Assembly: GCA_027451045.1 (NCBI GenBank)
Contig: DAIDKC010000270.1
Location: 1-40,452, forward strand
Direction of reading: 5' to 3'
From: Holophagaceae bacterium
Lineage (GTDB): Bacteria > Acidobacteriota > Holophagae > Holophagales > Holophagaceae
DNA length: 40,452 bases
Positions 33,087 to 40,452 of the stretch are shown one piece after another. The notes below the pieces were generated by a model. That model was given only the letters and a program-made list of their open reading frames with translations, was not told where the DNA came from and ran no database searches. Numbering within the stretch: position 1 is the stretch's first letter; each line of letters starts with the position of its first letter. Both the position numbers and the translations under genes were made by a program.

Positions 33087-34493
33087 ATGCCAACCAGGCC
33101 CCTCTTCCCAGCCAGCATGTTCACGCTCGTCGGCCTCGCGGTGGGCCTGGCCGGAGGGTGCGCTCGGTACCACGCTCTGCCCCTCGACGCCAGGGCCGAT
33201 CAGAGGGCGCTGGCAAGCCCCGACATGGAACGGATCACCCGGGCTGCCTCCAGGATTCAACATCCCCTCCTGAAACCGGTGCATCTTGCGTGGGCGCGCG
33301 GCTTGACTCCCGACCAGATCGCCGTGGCAGCCGTCCTCGGCAATCCGGAACTTCGCGCCGTGCGGGACCAGCGGCGCGTGGCCCAGGCACAACTGCTCCA
33401 GGCCGGGCTGCTGCCCGACCCCGAGCTATCCCTGGAACAGGAACGCCCCACGGCTGGCAGTCCCCCGGATGTCACGACCGGGCATTCGGCCCAGGTGGGT
33501 TGGCCTCTGTCGGCCCTGTGGGAACGGGGCCTCCAGCGCCGAATCGCCAGGGACCAGGCTGGTGCCGTGGACCTGGGGATCGCCTGGAAGGAATGGCAGG
33601 TTGCCCAGGCCGCGCGCCTGGCGGCCTACGAGCTGCTGGCTCTGGAGGTGCAGGCGCCTCTGGAGCGGCAGGCCCTGGCCGAGGCCCGGGCCGCCTCGGA
33701 GGCCCTGGAAAGCGCGGTCAGGGCAGGCGCCGCTGGAACCGCCGAGGCGGCGCCTGCCCGCCTGGCCTTCGACCAGGAGCGGCAGCGGGCGCAGGCCCTG
33801 GCAGAGGCACTCGCGCAGGCGCGTCAGCACCTGAATGGCCTCCTGGGGTTGCCGCCGGACGCCCCGACGCCGCTTCGTGCAGGCGTTCCACTCCCGGGGT
33901 GGCAGCATCTCCCCTCCATGGCGGCCCTGCTCCAGGGCCTGGGGGAGCGTCGCCTGGATCTGCTGGCATTCCGGCAAGCCTATGCAAGCCGGGATGCGGC
34001 CTACCGGCTGGCGGTCAGGGAACAGTTCCCCGCCATCGGCATCCTGGTCGGCCGGGCCCTGGATCCTGAAGGGGTCGCCACCCTGTCCCTGGGGGCCAGC
34101 CTGAGCTTGCCCTTTTTCAACAGGAACCAGGGGAGGATCGCCGGGGCAAGGGCCTCCCGCAGGGCGATCCACGACGAGTTCCAGGCCCGCCTGTTCGAGG
34201 CCAGGGCCCAGATCGCCCAGATCCTCACCCGACTCGGCTCCATGGAGGCGCAGATTGATGCTGCGCGGGACGCCCTGGGTCCCCTTGCAGCCACGGCCCA
34301 GGCCTATCACGCAGGCCTGAAGGCAGGCACTGCCGACCGCCTCGCTGATGCGCGGGCCCAGATGGCTTGCCTCGATCAGGAACTGCTCCTCGCCCGTCTC
34401 CAGGCCGAGCGCGCAGCCCTGGGAATTCAACTGGAGCTGGCCTCGGGCGCATACCTGCCAGGGGATGGCACCACCGAGACGAAGGGCCCATGA
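33087..34493 (+). CDS. TolC-family outer-membrane efflux lipoprotein
   Basis: The 468-aa protein starts with a signal peptide and a lipobox (GLAGGC), so it is lipid-anchored. Two long helical repeats rich in Ala, Gln and Arg (for example LAEARAASEALESAVRAG and AQALAEALAQARQHLNGLLG) are typical of TolC/CusC-type channels. ATG 33087 precedes a clear signal peptide. It probably forms the exit duct for the pump encoded on the other strand, since the two units are divergent from one promoter region. Confidence 0.9.
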   Translation: MPTRPLFPASMFTLVGLAVGLAGGCARYHALPLDARADQRALASPDMERITRAASRIQHPLLKPVHLAWARGLTPDQIAVAAVLGNPELRAVRDQRRVAQAQLLQAGLLPDPELSLEQERPTAGSPPDVTTGHSAQVGWPLSALWERGLQRRIARDQAGAVDLGIAWKEWQVAQAARLAAYELLALEVQAPLERQALAEARAASEALESAVRAGAAGTAEAAPARLAFDQERQRAQALAEALAQARQHLNGLLGLPPDAPTPLRAGVPLPGWQHLPSMAALLQGLGERRLDLLAFRQAYASRDAAYRLAVREQFPAIGILVGRALDPEGVATLSLGASLSLPFFNRNQGRIAGARASRRAIHDEFQARLFEARAQIAQILTRLGSMEAQIDAARDALGPLAATAQAYHAGLKAGTADRLADARAQMACLDQELLLARLQAERAALGIQLELASGAYLPGDGTTETKGP

Positions 34494-34604
34494 TGGCGTC
34501 GCCTCCGACCGAAAGGACCGCTGACACCGAAGGGTGACCCAGGGCTGCGCCTGGACCGCCCACCCCGCCGAGGGAGAGGGGCCCGGCATCCTGGCGCGGA
34601 ACCG

Positions 34605-34637
34605 CCAGCCTCCCGCAAGCTGCATGCGGAAGGCTGG
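34605..34637. repeat. Long inverted repeat after the TolC-type gene
   Basis: Arms of 13 bp (12 matches; CCAGCCTCCCGCA and TGCGGAAGGCTGG) flank a 7-nt loop. No T-run follows on the plus strand, so it is not a classic terminator, though it may stabilise the 3' end of the efflux transcript. It lies in the 377-bp gap 34494-34870, in which I see no supported gene. Confidence 0.45.
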
Positions 34638-34870
34638 AATGATGGCCCCGGGGAGGAACGGTGGGACAACCGGGGATCGCCCGCACCACGGCCGCGACAC
34701 CCCAGCCGTGAGAGCCCTGAAGGCCCCGCTTCGGGAAGGACTGATCCAGTCGTGGATGTTTTCCTACGGGTAGCCAAGGGCAGGGGAGAATCCGGTGCCG
34801 GGATCGGATTCGGGGATCCCGCGGGGCCGGGGACAGGGGAAGGGGTTCGGGGATCGGGTACCATGCCCGG

Positions 34871-36982
34871 GTGTCATCGCCCCTCATCGGCCAGCGCGTC
34901 AGCCACTACCGGATCCTGGACCTCCTCGGCAGGGGGGGCATGGGCGAGGTGTATGTCGCCCAGGACGAGACCTTGGACCGGAAGGTGGCCCTGAAGCGGC
35001 TGCGGTCGGAGGGCCATGGGGATGCCGAGTCCCGCCTCCGCTTCATGCGGGAGGCGCGGGCCCTCTCCCAGCTCTCGAACCCGCACATCTGCCAGATCTT
35101 CGACTACATCGAGGCGGGCGAATCCAGGTTCCTGGTCCTGGAGCTGATCAGTGGCGAAAGCCTGGCCAGAACGATCAGGAGGGGTCTGTCCCCGCGCCAG
35201 AAGCTCCAGGTGGCCTCCCAGATCGCCTCAGCCCTCAGCGCGGCTCACGAGAAGGGGATCATCCACCGGGACCTGAAGCCCGACAACGTCATGATCACCC
35301 CGGAAGGGCAGGCCAAGGTCCTGGACTTCGGACTGTCCCGCCTCCAGGACGAGGAGGACACCGTCCTGCTCCATCCCGCGGAACAGGCGCCCGCCGGTGC
35401 CGGGTATCCCCCTGCCGACTCGGACGAGACCTGGGCTGCCCCCCGGCGTCCTCCCCGTCCTGCGCCGGACGAAGCCGGGGCGTCCCGCCCCTCCCTGACC
35501 ACCCACGGGGAGATCATGGGGACCCTGGGGTACATGAGCCCCGAGCAGGCCCGGGGCGAACCGGTGGCGGCCTCCACGGATCTCTACTCCTTCGGCCTGC
35601 TGCTCCAGGAGCTCTTCACGAGCCAGCCCCCCTACGAGAAGGGCCTGGATCCGCGGGCCCTCCTGGAGCATGTCCGGGCGGGACGGACCCTCCCGCTGCT
35701 CCAGGGCCTCGACCCCGATCTCGCGGCCCTCATCCAGCGGCTGAAGGCCCCTTCCCCGCCGGCCCGGCCTTCGGCCGCCGACGCGGCCGACCGGATCGCC
35801 TGGATCCTGGAAAGACCCCGCCGGCGGCGCAGGAAGGCCCTGGTGGCCCTGGCCATGGCCGCGCTGGCCCTCTTCGGCGCGGCGATGACCGTCCAGACCG
35901 TCCGGGCGGAACGCGCCAGCCGGGCGGCCCGGGAGCAGGCCGCCACCGCGCGCCAGGTATCCGACTTCCTGGTGGGGCTCTTCAAGGTGTCGGACCCCGA
36001 CAAGGATGAGGGCAGGACGGTGACAGCCCGGGAGCTCCTGGACCGCGGCGCCCGCCAGGTCGAGCAGAACCTGGGGAACCAGCCCAAGGTCCAGGCCCGG
36101 CTCATGGACACCATGGGCCGTGTCTACACCAAGCTCGGTCTCTACCCGGAGGCCCGCGATCTCCTGGCGAAGGCCCTCGCCATCCGGGAGAAGGTGCTGG
36201 GGCCCCGCGACCTCGAACTCGCGGACAACCTGCGGGACATGGCCCTGGTGGAGGACGATCTCGGCCAGTTCCCGGAAGCCGAGCAGGACTACCTGCGCGC
36301 CGCGCACATCCGGGAAACGACGATGGGCCCCGACGATCCGGACCTGTCCAAGATCCTCGGGGATCTGGCCATTCTCTATTCGGAGGAGGGCAAGAACGCC
36401 CAGGCCGAGGTGCTTTTCCGAAGGAGCCTTGCGATCCGCGAGCAGGCCTTCGGTCCCGAGACGCCGGAAGTGGCCCGGGGCCTGGACAACCTCGCCACCC
36501 TCCTGGGAGAGGAGCAGCGGTTCCAGGAGGCCGAGGCGCTCCACCAGAGGAGCCTGGCCATTTTCGAGAAGACCCTTGGCCCGGGGCACCCGGATGTGGC
36601 GCGCTGCCTCGAGAACTGCGGGGCGGACCTCCTCGACCAGGGACGGCCCCGGGCAGCCGAACCCTACTTCCGCCAGAGCCTGGCCATCTTCGAGAAGGCC
36701 CTCGGTCCGGACCACCCTGACGTGGCCGGGGACCTCCGGAACCTCGCGGAGGTGCTCGAGCAGGAGGGGCGGCTGGCCGAAGCCTCCGCCCTGCTCCAGC
36801 GGAGCCTGGGCATCTACGTGAAGGCCCAGGGACCCGCCTCCCGGAATGCCTCCGCGACCCGCCTCGACCTCGCGAGGCTACAGGCCCTCCAGGGGCACCG
36901 GACGGAAGCCCCGGGCACCCTCCGGGGGGCCGGGACGCCGACATCCGCCCTGCCCGGAGCCCCGGCGGCCGGCGGCCGATAG
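34871..36982 (+). CDS. Ser/Thr protein kinase with C-terminal TPR domain
   Basis: The 703-aa protein has an N-terminal eukaryote-like kinase domain (GRGGMGEVY; ATP-binding K42; HRDLKPDN with catalytic D134; DFGLSR; GTLGYMSPEQARG). An insert of about 55 Pro/Ala-rich residues lies in the activation segment between DFG and the SPE motif. A membrane helix (ALVALAMAALALFGAAM, about 320-340) follows, then TPR repeats of the kinesin-light-chain type with LAIREKVLGP and similar blocks. It probably senses an extracytoplasmic or partner signal and phosphorylates cytosolic proteins. The GTG start is used because no in-frame ATG precedes it with a ribosome site. Confidence 0.9.
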   Translation: MSSPLIGQRVSHYRILDLLGRGGMGEVYVAQDETLDRKVALKRLRSEGHGDAESRLRFMREARALSQLSNPHICQIFDYIEAGESRFLVLELISGESLARTIRRGLSPRQKLQVASQIASALSAAHEKGIIHRDLKPDNVMITPEGQAKVLDFGLSRLQDEEDTVLLHPAEQAPAGAGYPPADSDETWAAPRRPPRPAPDEAGASRPSLTTHGEIMGTLGYMSPEQARGEPVAASTDLYSFGLLLQELFTSQPPYEKGLDPRALLEHVRAGRTLPLLQGLDPDLAALIQRLKAPSPPARPSAADAADRIAWILERPRRRRRKALVALAMAALALFGAAMTVQTVRAERASRAAREQAATARQVSDFLVGLFKVSDPDKDEGRTVTARELLDRGARQVEQNLGNQPKVQARLMDTMGRVYTKLGLYPEARDLLAKALAIREKVLGPRDLELADNLRDMALVEDDLGQFPEAEQDYLRAAHIRETTMGPDDPDLSKILGDLAILYSEEGKNAQAEVLFRRSLAIREQAFGPETPEVARGLDNLATLLGEEQRFQEAEALHQRSLAIFEKTLGPGHPDVARCLENCGADLLDQGRPRAAEPYFRQSLAIFEKALGPDHPDVAGDLRNLAEVLEQEGRLAEASALLQRSLGIYVKAQGPASRNASATRLDLARLQALQGHRTEAPGTLRGAGTPTSALPGAPAAGGR

Positions 36983-37003
36983 GGCCCCCTGGAGCCCGGG
37001 GAC

Positions 37004-38578
37004 TCAGTTGATCCTGCGGTCGTGCCTGCCCCACGCCTTGTCGCGCAGCAGGAACTTCTGGATCTTGCCGGTGGACGTCTTCGGCAGTCCGCCGAACTCG
37101 ACCTGCCGTGGGACCTTGAAGGCGGCCAGGCGGCTCCGGCAGTGGGCCACGAGGTCCTCCGCCGAGAGGGAGGCGCCCGGTTTCAGGGTGACGAAGGCCT
37201 TGGGCACCTCGCCCCACTTCTCGTCCGGGACGGCGATGACGGCGCATTCGAGCACAGCGGGGTGGGCCACGATGGCCTGCTCCACCTCGATGGTGGAGAT
37301 GTTCTCGCCGCCGGAGATGATGATGTCCTTCTTGCGGTCGCGCAGTTCCACCGAACCGTCCGGATGGTGCACGCCCAGGTCACCGGAATGGAACCATCCT
37401 CCGGCGAAGGCCTTCGCCGTGGCATCCGGGTCCTTGAAATAGCCCGTCATCACCACGTTTCCGCGCATGACGACCTCCCCGAGGGTGGCGCCGTCCCGGG
37501 GCACGTCGGCCATGGCATCGTCCACCACGCGGACCTCGCCGGCGCAGACGTTGGCCATGCCCTGGCGCGCCTTGAGCCGGGCCTGCGCCTCGGGGGGCAG
37601 GGCCTCCTGGCCGGGGGCGGGCACGTTGAGGGTGAAAGGCCCGTACACCTCGGTGAGCCCGTAGACGTGGTCCAGCTGGAAGTTCAGCTCGGCCATGCGG
37701 GCGATGAGGGTGGGCGAGGGCGGCGCGCCGGCGGTGAACAGGCGCACGGACCGGTCGAGGCGATGGGCAGCGGGATCCGTGACCAGCATGGTGCAGACCG
37801 TCGGTGCGGCGCAGAAGTGGGTCACGCCCTCCTCGAACAGGCGCCAGACCGGCCCGGGCTCGATCCGGGGGATGCAGACGCTCTCGGCGCCCACGGCCGC
37901 GAGACCCCAGGTGAAGCACCAGCCGTTGCAGTGGAACATCGGCAGAGTCCACAGGTAGCGGGATTCAGCCTGGATCCGGTGGTCCAGGATCATGGCCAGG
38001 GCGTTCAGGTAGGCGCCGCGGTGGTGGTAGACCACCCCCTTGGGGCGGCCCGTGGTGCCGGAGGTGTAGTTGATGGAGATGGGCTCGTCCTCGCTCTCGA
38101 GCCAGGGGACCAGCGGGGCTTCGGAGCCCCGGGCCAGCAGGGCCTCGAAATCGGGTCCGAGCACCACCCGGCGCACCGCGGACGGCACGGCCGCGAGGAG
38201 GGGCGACAGGTCCGGCGAGACGAAGACCGTGGTCGCGCCGCTGTGGTCCAGGATGTAGGCGATCTCCTCCGGGTTCAGGCGCGTGTTGATGGCCACCAGC
38301 ACGCCGCCCGCCAGGGGCACGGCGAAGTGCGCGAGCAGCAGCGGCTCCGAGTTGAAGGCGAGGAAGGCGATGCGGTCCCCCTTCGCCAGCCCGTCCGACC
38401 GCAGGGCGGAGGCCAGGCGCCGGGCGCGATTCCGCATCTCCCGCCAGGTGTAGCTCTGGCCGCCATCGGAGGCCGCGGGGCGATCCGCGAACACCTCCCC
38501 GGCCCGTTCCAGGAGGTGGATGGGTGACAGTTCCTGCCGGAAGACACGAGGTCCATCCGAGGGGTCCGGAACACGCAT
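37004..38578 (-). CDS. AMP-forming acyl-CoA ligase
   Basis: The 524-aa protein has the ANL superfamily motifs: YTSGTTGRPKGV (P-loop), YGLTEVYGP, GWFHSGDLGVHHPDG and the C-terminal catalytic Lys region PKTSTGKIQKFLLR. It activates a carboxylic acid to acyl-AMP and then acyl-CoA. The sequence looks like the medium-chain/methylmercaptopropionyl (DmdB/AlkK) type, but the substrate is not readable. ATG 38578 has AAAGGAG 5-6 nt upstream. It is divergent from the metallo-beta-lactamase-fold gene and converges on the kinase gene. Confidence 0.92.
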   Translation of the reverse strand: MRVPDPSDGPRVFRQELSPIHLLERAGEVFADRPAASDGGQSYTWREMRNRARRLASALRSDGLAKGDRIAFLAFNSEPLLLAHFAVPLAGGVLVAINTRLNPEEIAYILDHSGATTVFVSPDLSPLLAAVPSAVRRVVLGPDFEALLARGSEAPLVPWLESEDEPISINYTSGTTGRPKGVVYHHRGAYLNALAMILDHRIQAESRYLWTLPMFHCNGWCFTWGLAAVGAESVCIPRIEPGPVWRLFEEGVTHFCAAPTVCTMLVTDPAAHRLDRSVRLFTAGAPPSPTLIARMAELNFQLDHVYGLTEVYGPFTLNVPAPGQEALPPEAQARLKARQGMANVCAGEVRVVDDAMADVPRDGATLGEVVMRGNVVMTGYFKDPDATAKAFAGGWFHSGDLGVHHPDGSVELRDRKKDIIISGGENISTIEVEQAIVAHPAVLECAVIAVPDEKWGEVPKAFVTLKPGASLSAEDLVAHCRSRLAAFKVPRQVEFGGLPKTSTGKIQKFLLRDKAWGRHDRRIN

Positions 38579-38745
38579 GGCGGCTCCTTTCGAGCTGAGG
38601 GCGGGGCCTGGCCGGGCAGGCCACGGGGGGACAGGCTGGGGATCGTGAGCCCATGGTGCCAGAGTCGGGGGCGCGGGAGAGGGGAGGTCCCGGCGTTGAC
38701 GTCGGCTGCGGGGCGCGGATCATGGAACCCGCGACCGGGGGCCCC

Positions 38746-39399
38746 ATGCGTTTCGTGTTCGAGCAGCTCCGTCTCGGCGGCGACCGCAACTTCGCCTACC
38801 TGCTGGGGGACCGGGAGGCCGGCGAGGGCCTGCTGGTGGATCCCTCCTTCGACCCGGCGACGGCGGTGGCCCGGGCGCGGGCGCAGGGGCTGCGGATCAC
38901 GGCCATCCTGAACACCCACGGCCACGCCGATCACACCAATGGCAACGCGGGTGCCCAGGCCCTCACGGGCGCCCCGGTGCTGGGCGGGCCGGGACATCCC
39001 GGGCCCGTGGACCGCAGCTTGAAGGACGGAGACCGGGTGCCCTTCGGCGGTTTCGCCGCGAAGGTCTGGCATGTGCCCGGCCACTGCCCGGATCACCTCG
39101 CCTTCCTCGTGGCGCATCAGGCCGCGGGGATCACGGGCGACCTGCTCTTCGTGGGCAAGGTGGGGGGCACCCAGAGCGATGGGGATGCCCGCCTCGAGTG
39201 GGACAGCCTCCAGCGCCTCCTGCGGGAGTGGCCGCCGGAGACCACCCTGTGGCCCGGCCACGACTACGGCGCCCGTCCCAGTTCCACCCTGGCCTGGGAG
39301 CGGACGGGCAACCCCTTCCTGATGTGCCAGGACGTCGAGGCCTTCATCAACCTCAAGGCCGAGTGGCCCGCCTTCAAGGCCCGCCACGGCCTGCGTTGA
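38746..39399 (+). CDS. Metallo-beta-lactamase-fold hydrolase (glyoxalase II-like)
   Basis: The 217-aa protein carries the binuclear metal motifs THGHADH, PGHCPDH, TGDLLF with the bridging Asp, and GHDYG with the last His. Length and order resemble glyoxalase II and persulfide dioxygenase-type (ETHE1) enzymes, which cleave thioesters or oxidise sulfane sulfur. ATG 38746 begins the conserved fold; a longer in-frame version from 38653 would add 31 non-conserved residues. Confidence 0.88.
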   Translation: MRFVFEQLRLGGDRNFAYLLGDREAGEGLLVDPSFDPATAVARARAQGLRITAILNTHGHADHTNGNAGAQALTGAPVLGGPGHPGPVDRSLKDGDRVPFGGFAAKVWHVPGHCPDHLAFLVAHQAAGITGDLLFVGKVGGTQSDGDARLEWDSLQRLLREWPPETTLWPGHDYGARPSSTLAWERTGNPFLMCQDVEAFINLKAEWPAFKARHGLR

Positions 39400-39478
39400 T
39401 TTCCTGCAGGCGCCAAGCACAGCCTACCCGGGAATCCCCAGACCTTCGGCCTATGATCAGGGCAGGGAGGACCCACCC

Positions 39479-40432
39479 ATGCCAAGCGGCGATGCATCCC
39501 GGGAGGCGCCGGCGGTCATTCCCGGGCTGGCCCGCGCAGTGGTTGCAGGCGGCACCGGTCTGGTGGGGCGGGCGCTGGTGAAGACCCTGCTGGCCCGAGG
39601 GGCCCAGGTCACCGTGCTCACCCGGCGCCCCGGCTCCGCCATCCTGCCGCCCGGCGCGAAGGCCCAGGGCTGGGAGCATCCGGCCCTGGCACTGGAAGGC
39701 GCCGATGCGGTGTTCAACCTGGCCGGAGAAGGCATCGCCGACGGGCGCTGGACCGCGCGACGGAAGCGGCAGCTGCTCCAGAGCCGCGTGGGCCCGACGG
39801 AGGAACTGGTCGCCGCCCTCGCGGCCTGTGCGCAACGGCCGCGCGTGCTGGTGAACGCCTCGGCCATCGGCTACTACGGGGCGCGCCCCGACGACACGCC
39901 CGTGAGCGAAACCAGTCCGGCAGGCACCGGGTTCCTGCCGGAGCTCTGCCGGGCCTGGGAGGCCGCGGCCCTGCGGGCGGCGGACCTGGGCGTGCGGGTC
40001 GTGCTCCCCCGCATCGGTGTCGTGCTGGCCCCCCACGGCGGCGCCCTGCCGAAGATGGCCCGGCCCGTCCGCCTCTTTGCTGGCGCCTGCCCGGGGACAG
40101 GCCGCCAGGGCCTGAGCTGGATCCACCTGCGCGATCTGGTGGGCCTGCTGCTGGAGGCAGCCCGGAATCCCGCCTGGGAAGGCCCCTTCAATGCCACGGC
40201 CCCCGAACCCGTCAGCCATGCGGTGTTCATGGCCCTGCTCGCCAAGCGCCTCCACCGGCCTCTGCTGCCGGTGCCGGGTCTCCTCACCTCCGCCGCCCTG
40301 CGCCTGGCCCTCGGGGAGATGGGCCGGGAACTGCTGCTGAAGGGGGCCTTCGTGTATCCGGGCAAGGCCGAGGCCCTGGACTTCCCCTTCCGCTTCCCGG
40401 CGCCGGAAGCGGCCCTGGAGGATCTCCTGTGA
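39479..40432 (+). CDS. TIGR01777-family NAD-dependent epimerase/dehydratase
   Basis: The 317-aa protein has a Rossmann GGTGLVG motif after residue 20, NLAGEGIADGRW, NASAIGYYG, ELCRAWEAAA, RIGVVLAPHGGAL and GLSWIHLRDLVGL. These are the signatures of the TIGR01777 (YfcH/SulA-related) subfamily of the extended SDRs. Its substrate is not known. GGGAGGA lies about 7 nt before the ATG. It follows the hydrolase gene by 79 nt on the same strand. Confidence 0.9.
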   Translation: MPSGDASREAPAVIPGLARAVVAGGTGLVGRALVKTLLARGAQVTVLTRRPGSAILPPGAKAQGWEHPALALEGADAVFNLAGEGIADGRWTARRKRQLLQSRVGPTEELVAALAACAQRPRVLVNASAIGYYGARPDDTPVSETSPAGTGFLPELCRAWEAAALRAADLGVRVVLPRIGVVLAPHGGALPKMARPVRLFAGACPGTGRQGLSWIHLRDLVGLLLEAARNPAWEGPFNATAPEPVSHAVFMALLAKRLHRPLLPVPGLLTSAALRLALGEMGRELLLKGAFVYPGKAEALDFPFRFPAPEAALEDLL

Positions 40433-40452
40433 GGGAAGCCAGGTTCATGGCG

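Noticed and set aside
40429-40452. Start of a further gene at the right edge (GTG overlapping the TIGR01777 stop as GTGA)
   Set aside because: Only 24 bases remain, too few to judge. An ATG at 40446 is equally possible.
1-40452. CRISPR arrays, rRNA genes, intact insertion sequences, prophage
   Set aside because: No regularly spaced direct repeats, rRNA motifs, transposase or integrase genes were seen on either strand.

Overview
The window is very GC-rich (about 70% by eye) and densely coded, with strong G/C third-position bias and long spurious antisense frames. The gene content includes several c-di-GMP enzymes, a eukaryote-like Ser/Thr kinase with TPRs, a DUF5916-type outer-membrane protein, a pseudopilin and RND efflux. 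This suggests a Gram-negative bacterium of Acidobacteriota, perhaps Holophagae (Geothrix/Holophaga-like). The taxonomy is inferred from gene style, not from a marker gene. It looks chromosomal: it carries carAB, tadA and a tRNA-Ser gene.

Layout. 1-2.8 kb: a GH13 alpha-amylase-family enzyme cut by the left edge, and a divergent MoxR ATPase. 2.8-7.3 kb (minus strand): a probable divalent-metal operon in the order OprB-like porin, 46-aa ORF, Nramp-family transporter, soluble PRC/MgtE-N/CBS protein and 39-aa membrane peptide. A Fur-like box and a structured leader with a 23-aa ORF lie upstream. 7.3-13.3 kb (minus): EamA exporter, CheY-like receiver, PBP4-type peptidase, pseudopilin, GAF-like/HD-GYP protein and a FabD-like acyltransferase. 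13.3-14.35 kb (plus): a zeta-toxin-like P-loop protein whose end overlaps a possible 63-aa gene. 14.4-16.1 kb (minus): a CoA-binding protein and a REC-REC-GGDEF cyclase. 16.2-20.7 kb: carB and carA, with an intrinsic terminator and a possible leader ORF just before carA. 20.7-22.3 kb (plus): tadA and a GGDEF-hemerythrin fusion. 22.3-23.4 kb (minus): a DUF2891 protein.

A tRNA-Ser(CGA) with its terminator at 23.4-23.6 kb is followed by a more AT-rich accessory stretch to about 27.2 kb. It holds two tiny overlapping genes arranged like a toxin-antitoxin pair, a broken radical-SAM maturase fused to a GNAT fragment, a CBM9/DUF5916 outer-membrane protein and an intergenic region rich in dyads. 27.4-34.5 kb: a YncE-like beta-propeller, a coupled hypothetical protein, an RND pump and its membrane-fusion protein, and a divergent TolC-type lipoprotein. 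34.9-40.4 kb: the kinase-TPR protein, an acyl-CoA ligase, a metallo-beta-lactamase-fold hydrolase and a TIGR01777 epimerase.

The strongest candidate for an undescribed system is the metal operon. Its Nramp protein has lost both the Asn (TM1) and Met (TM6) of the canonical metal site, and it is translationally coupled to a stand-alone version of the cytosolic Mg2+-sensing part of MgtE. An outer-membrane porin and two tiny ORFs are part of the same unit. This could be an Nramp-type Mg2+ (or Mn2+) importer gated in trans by a soluble sensor. That function is inferred from residues and context, not demonstrated.
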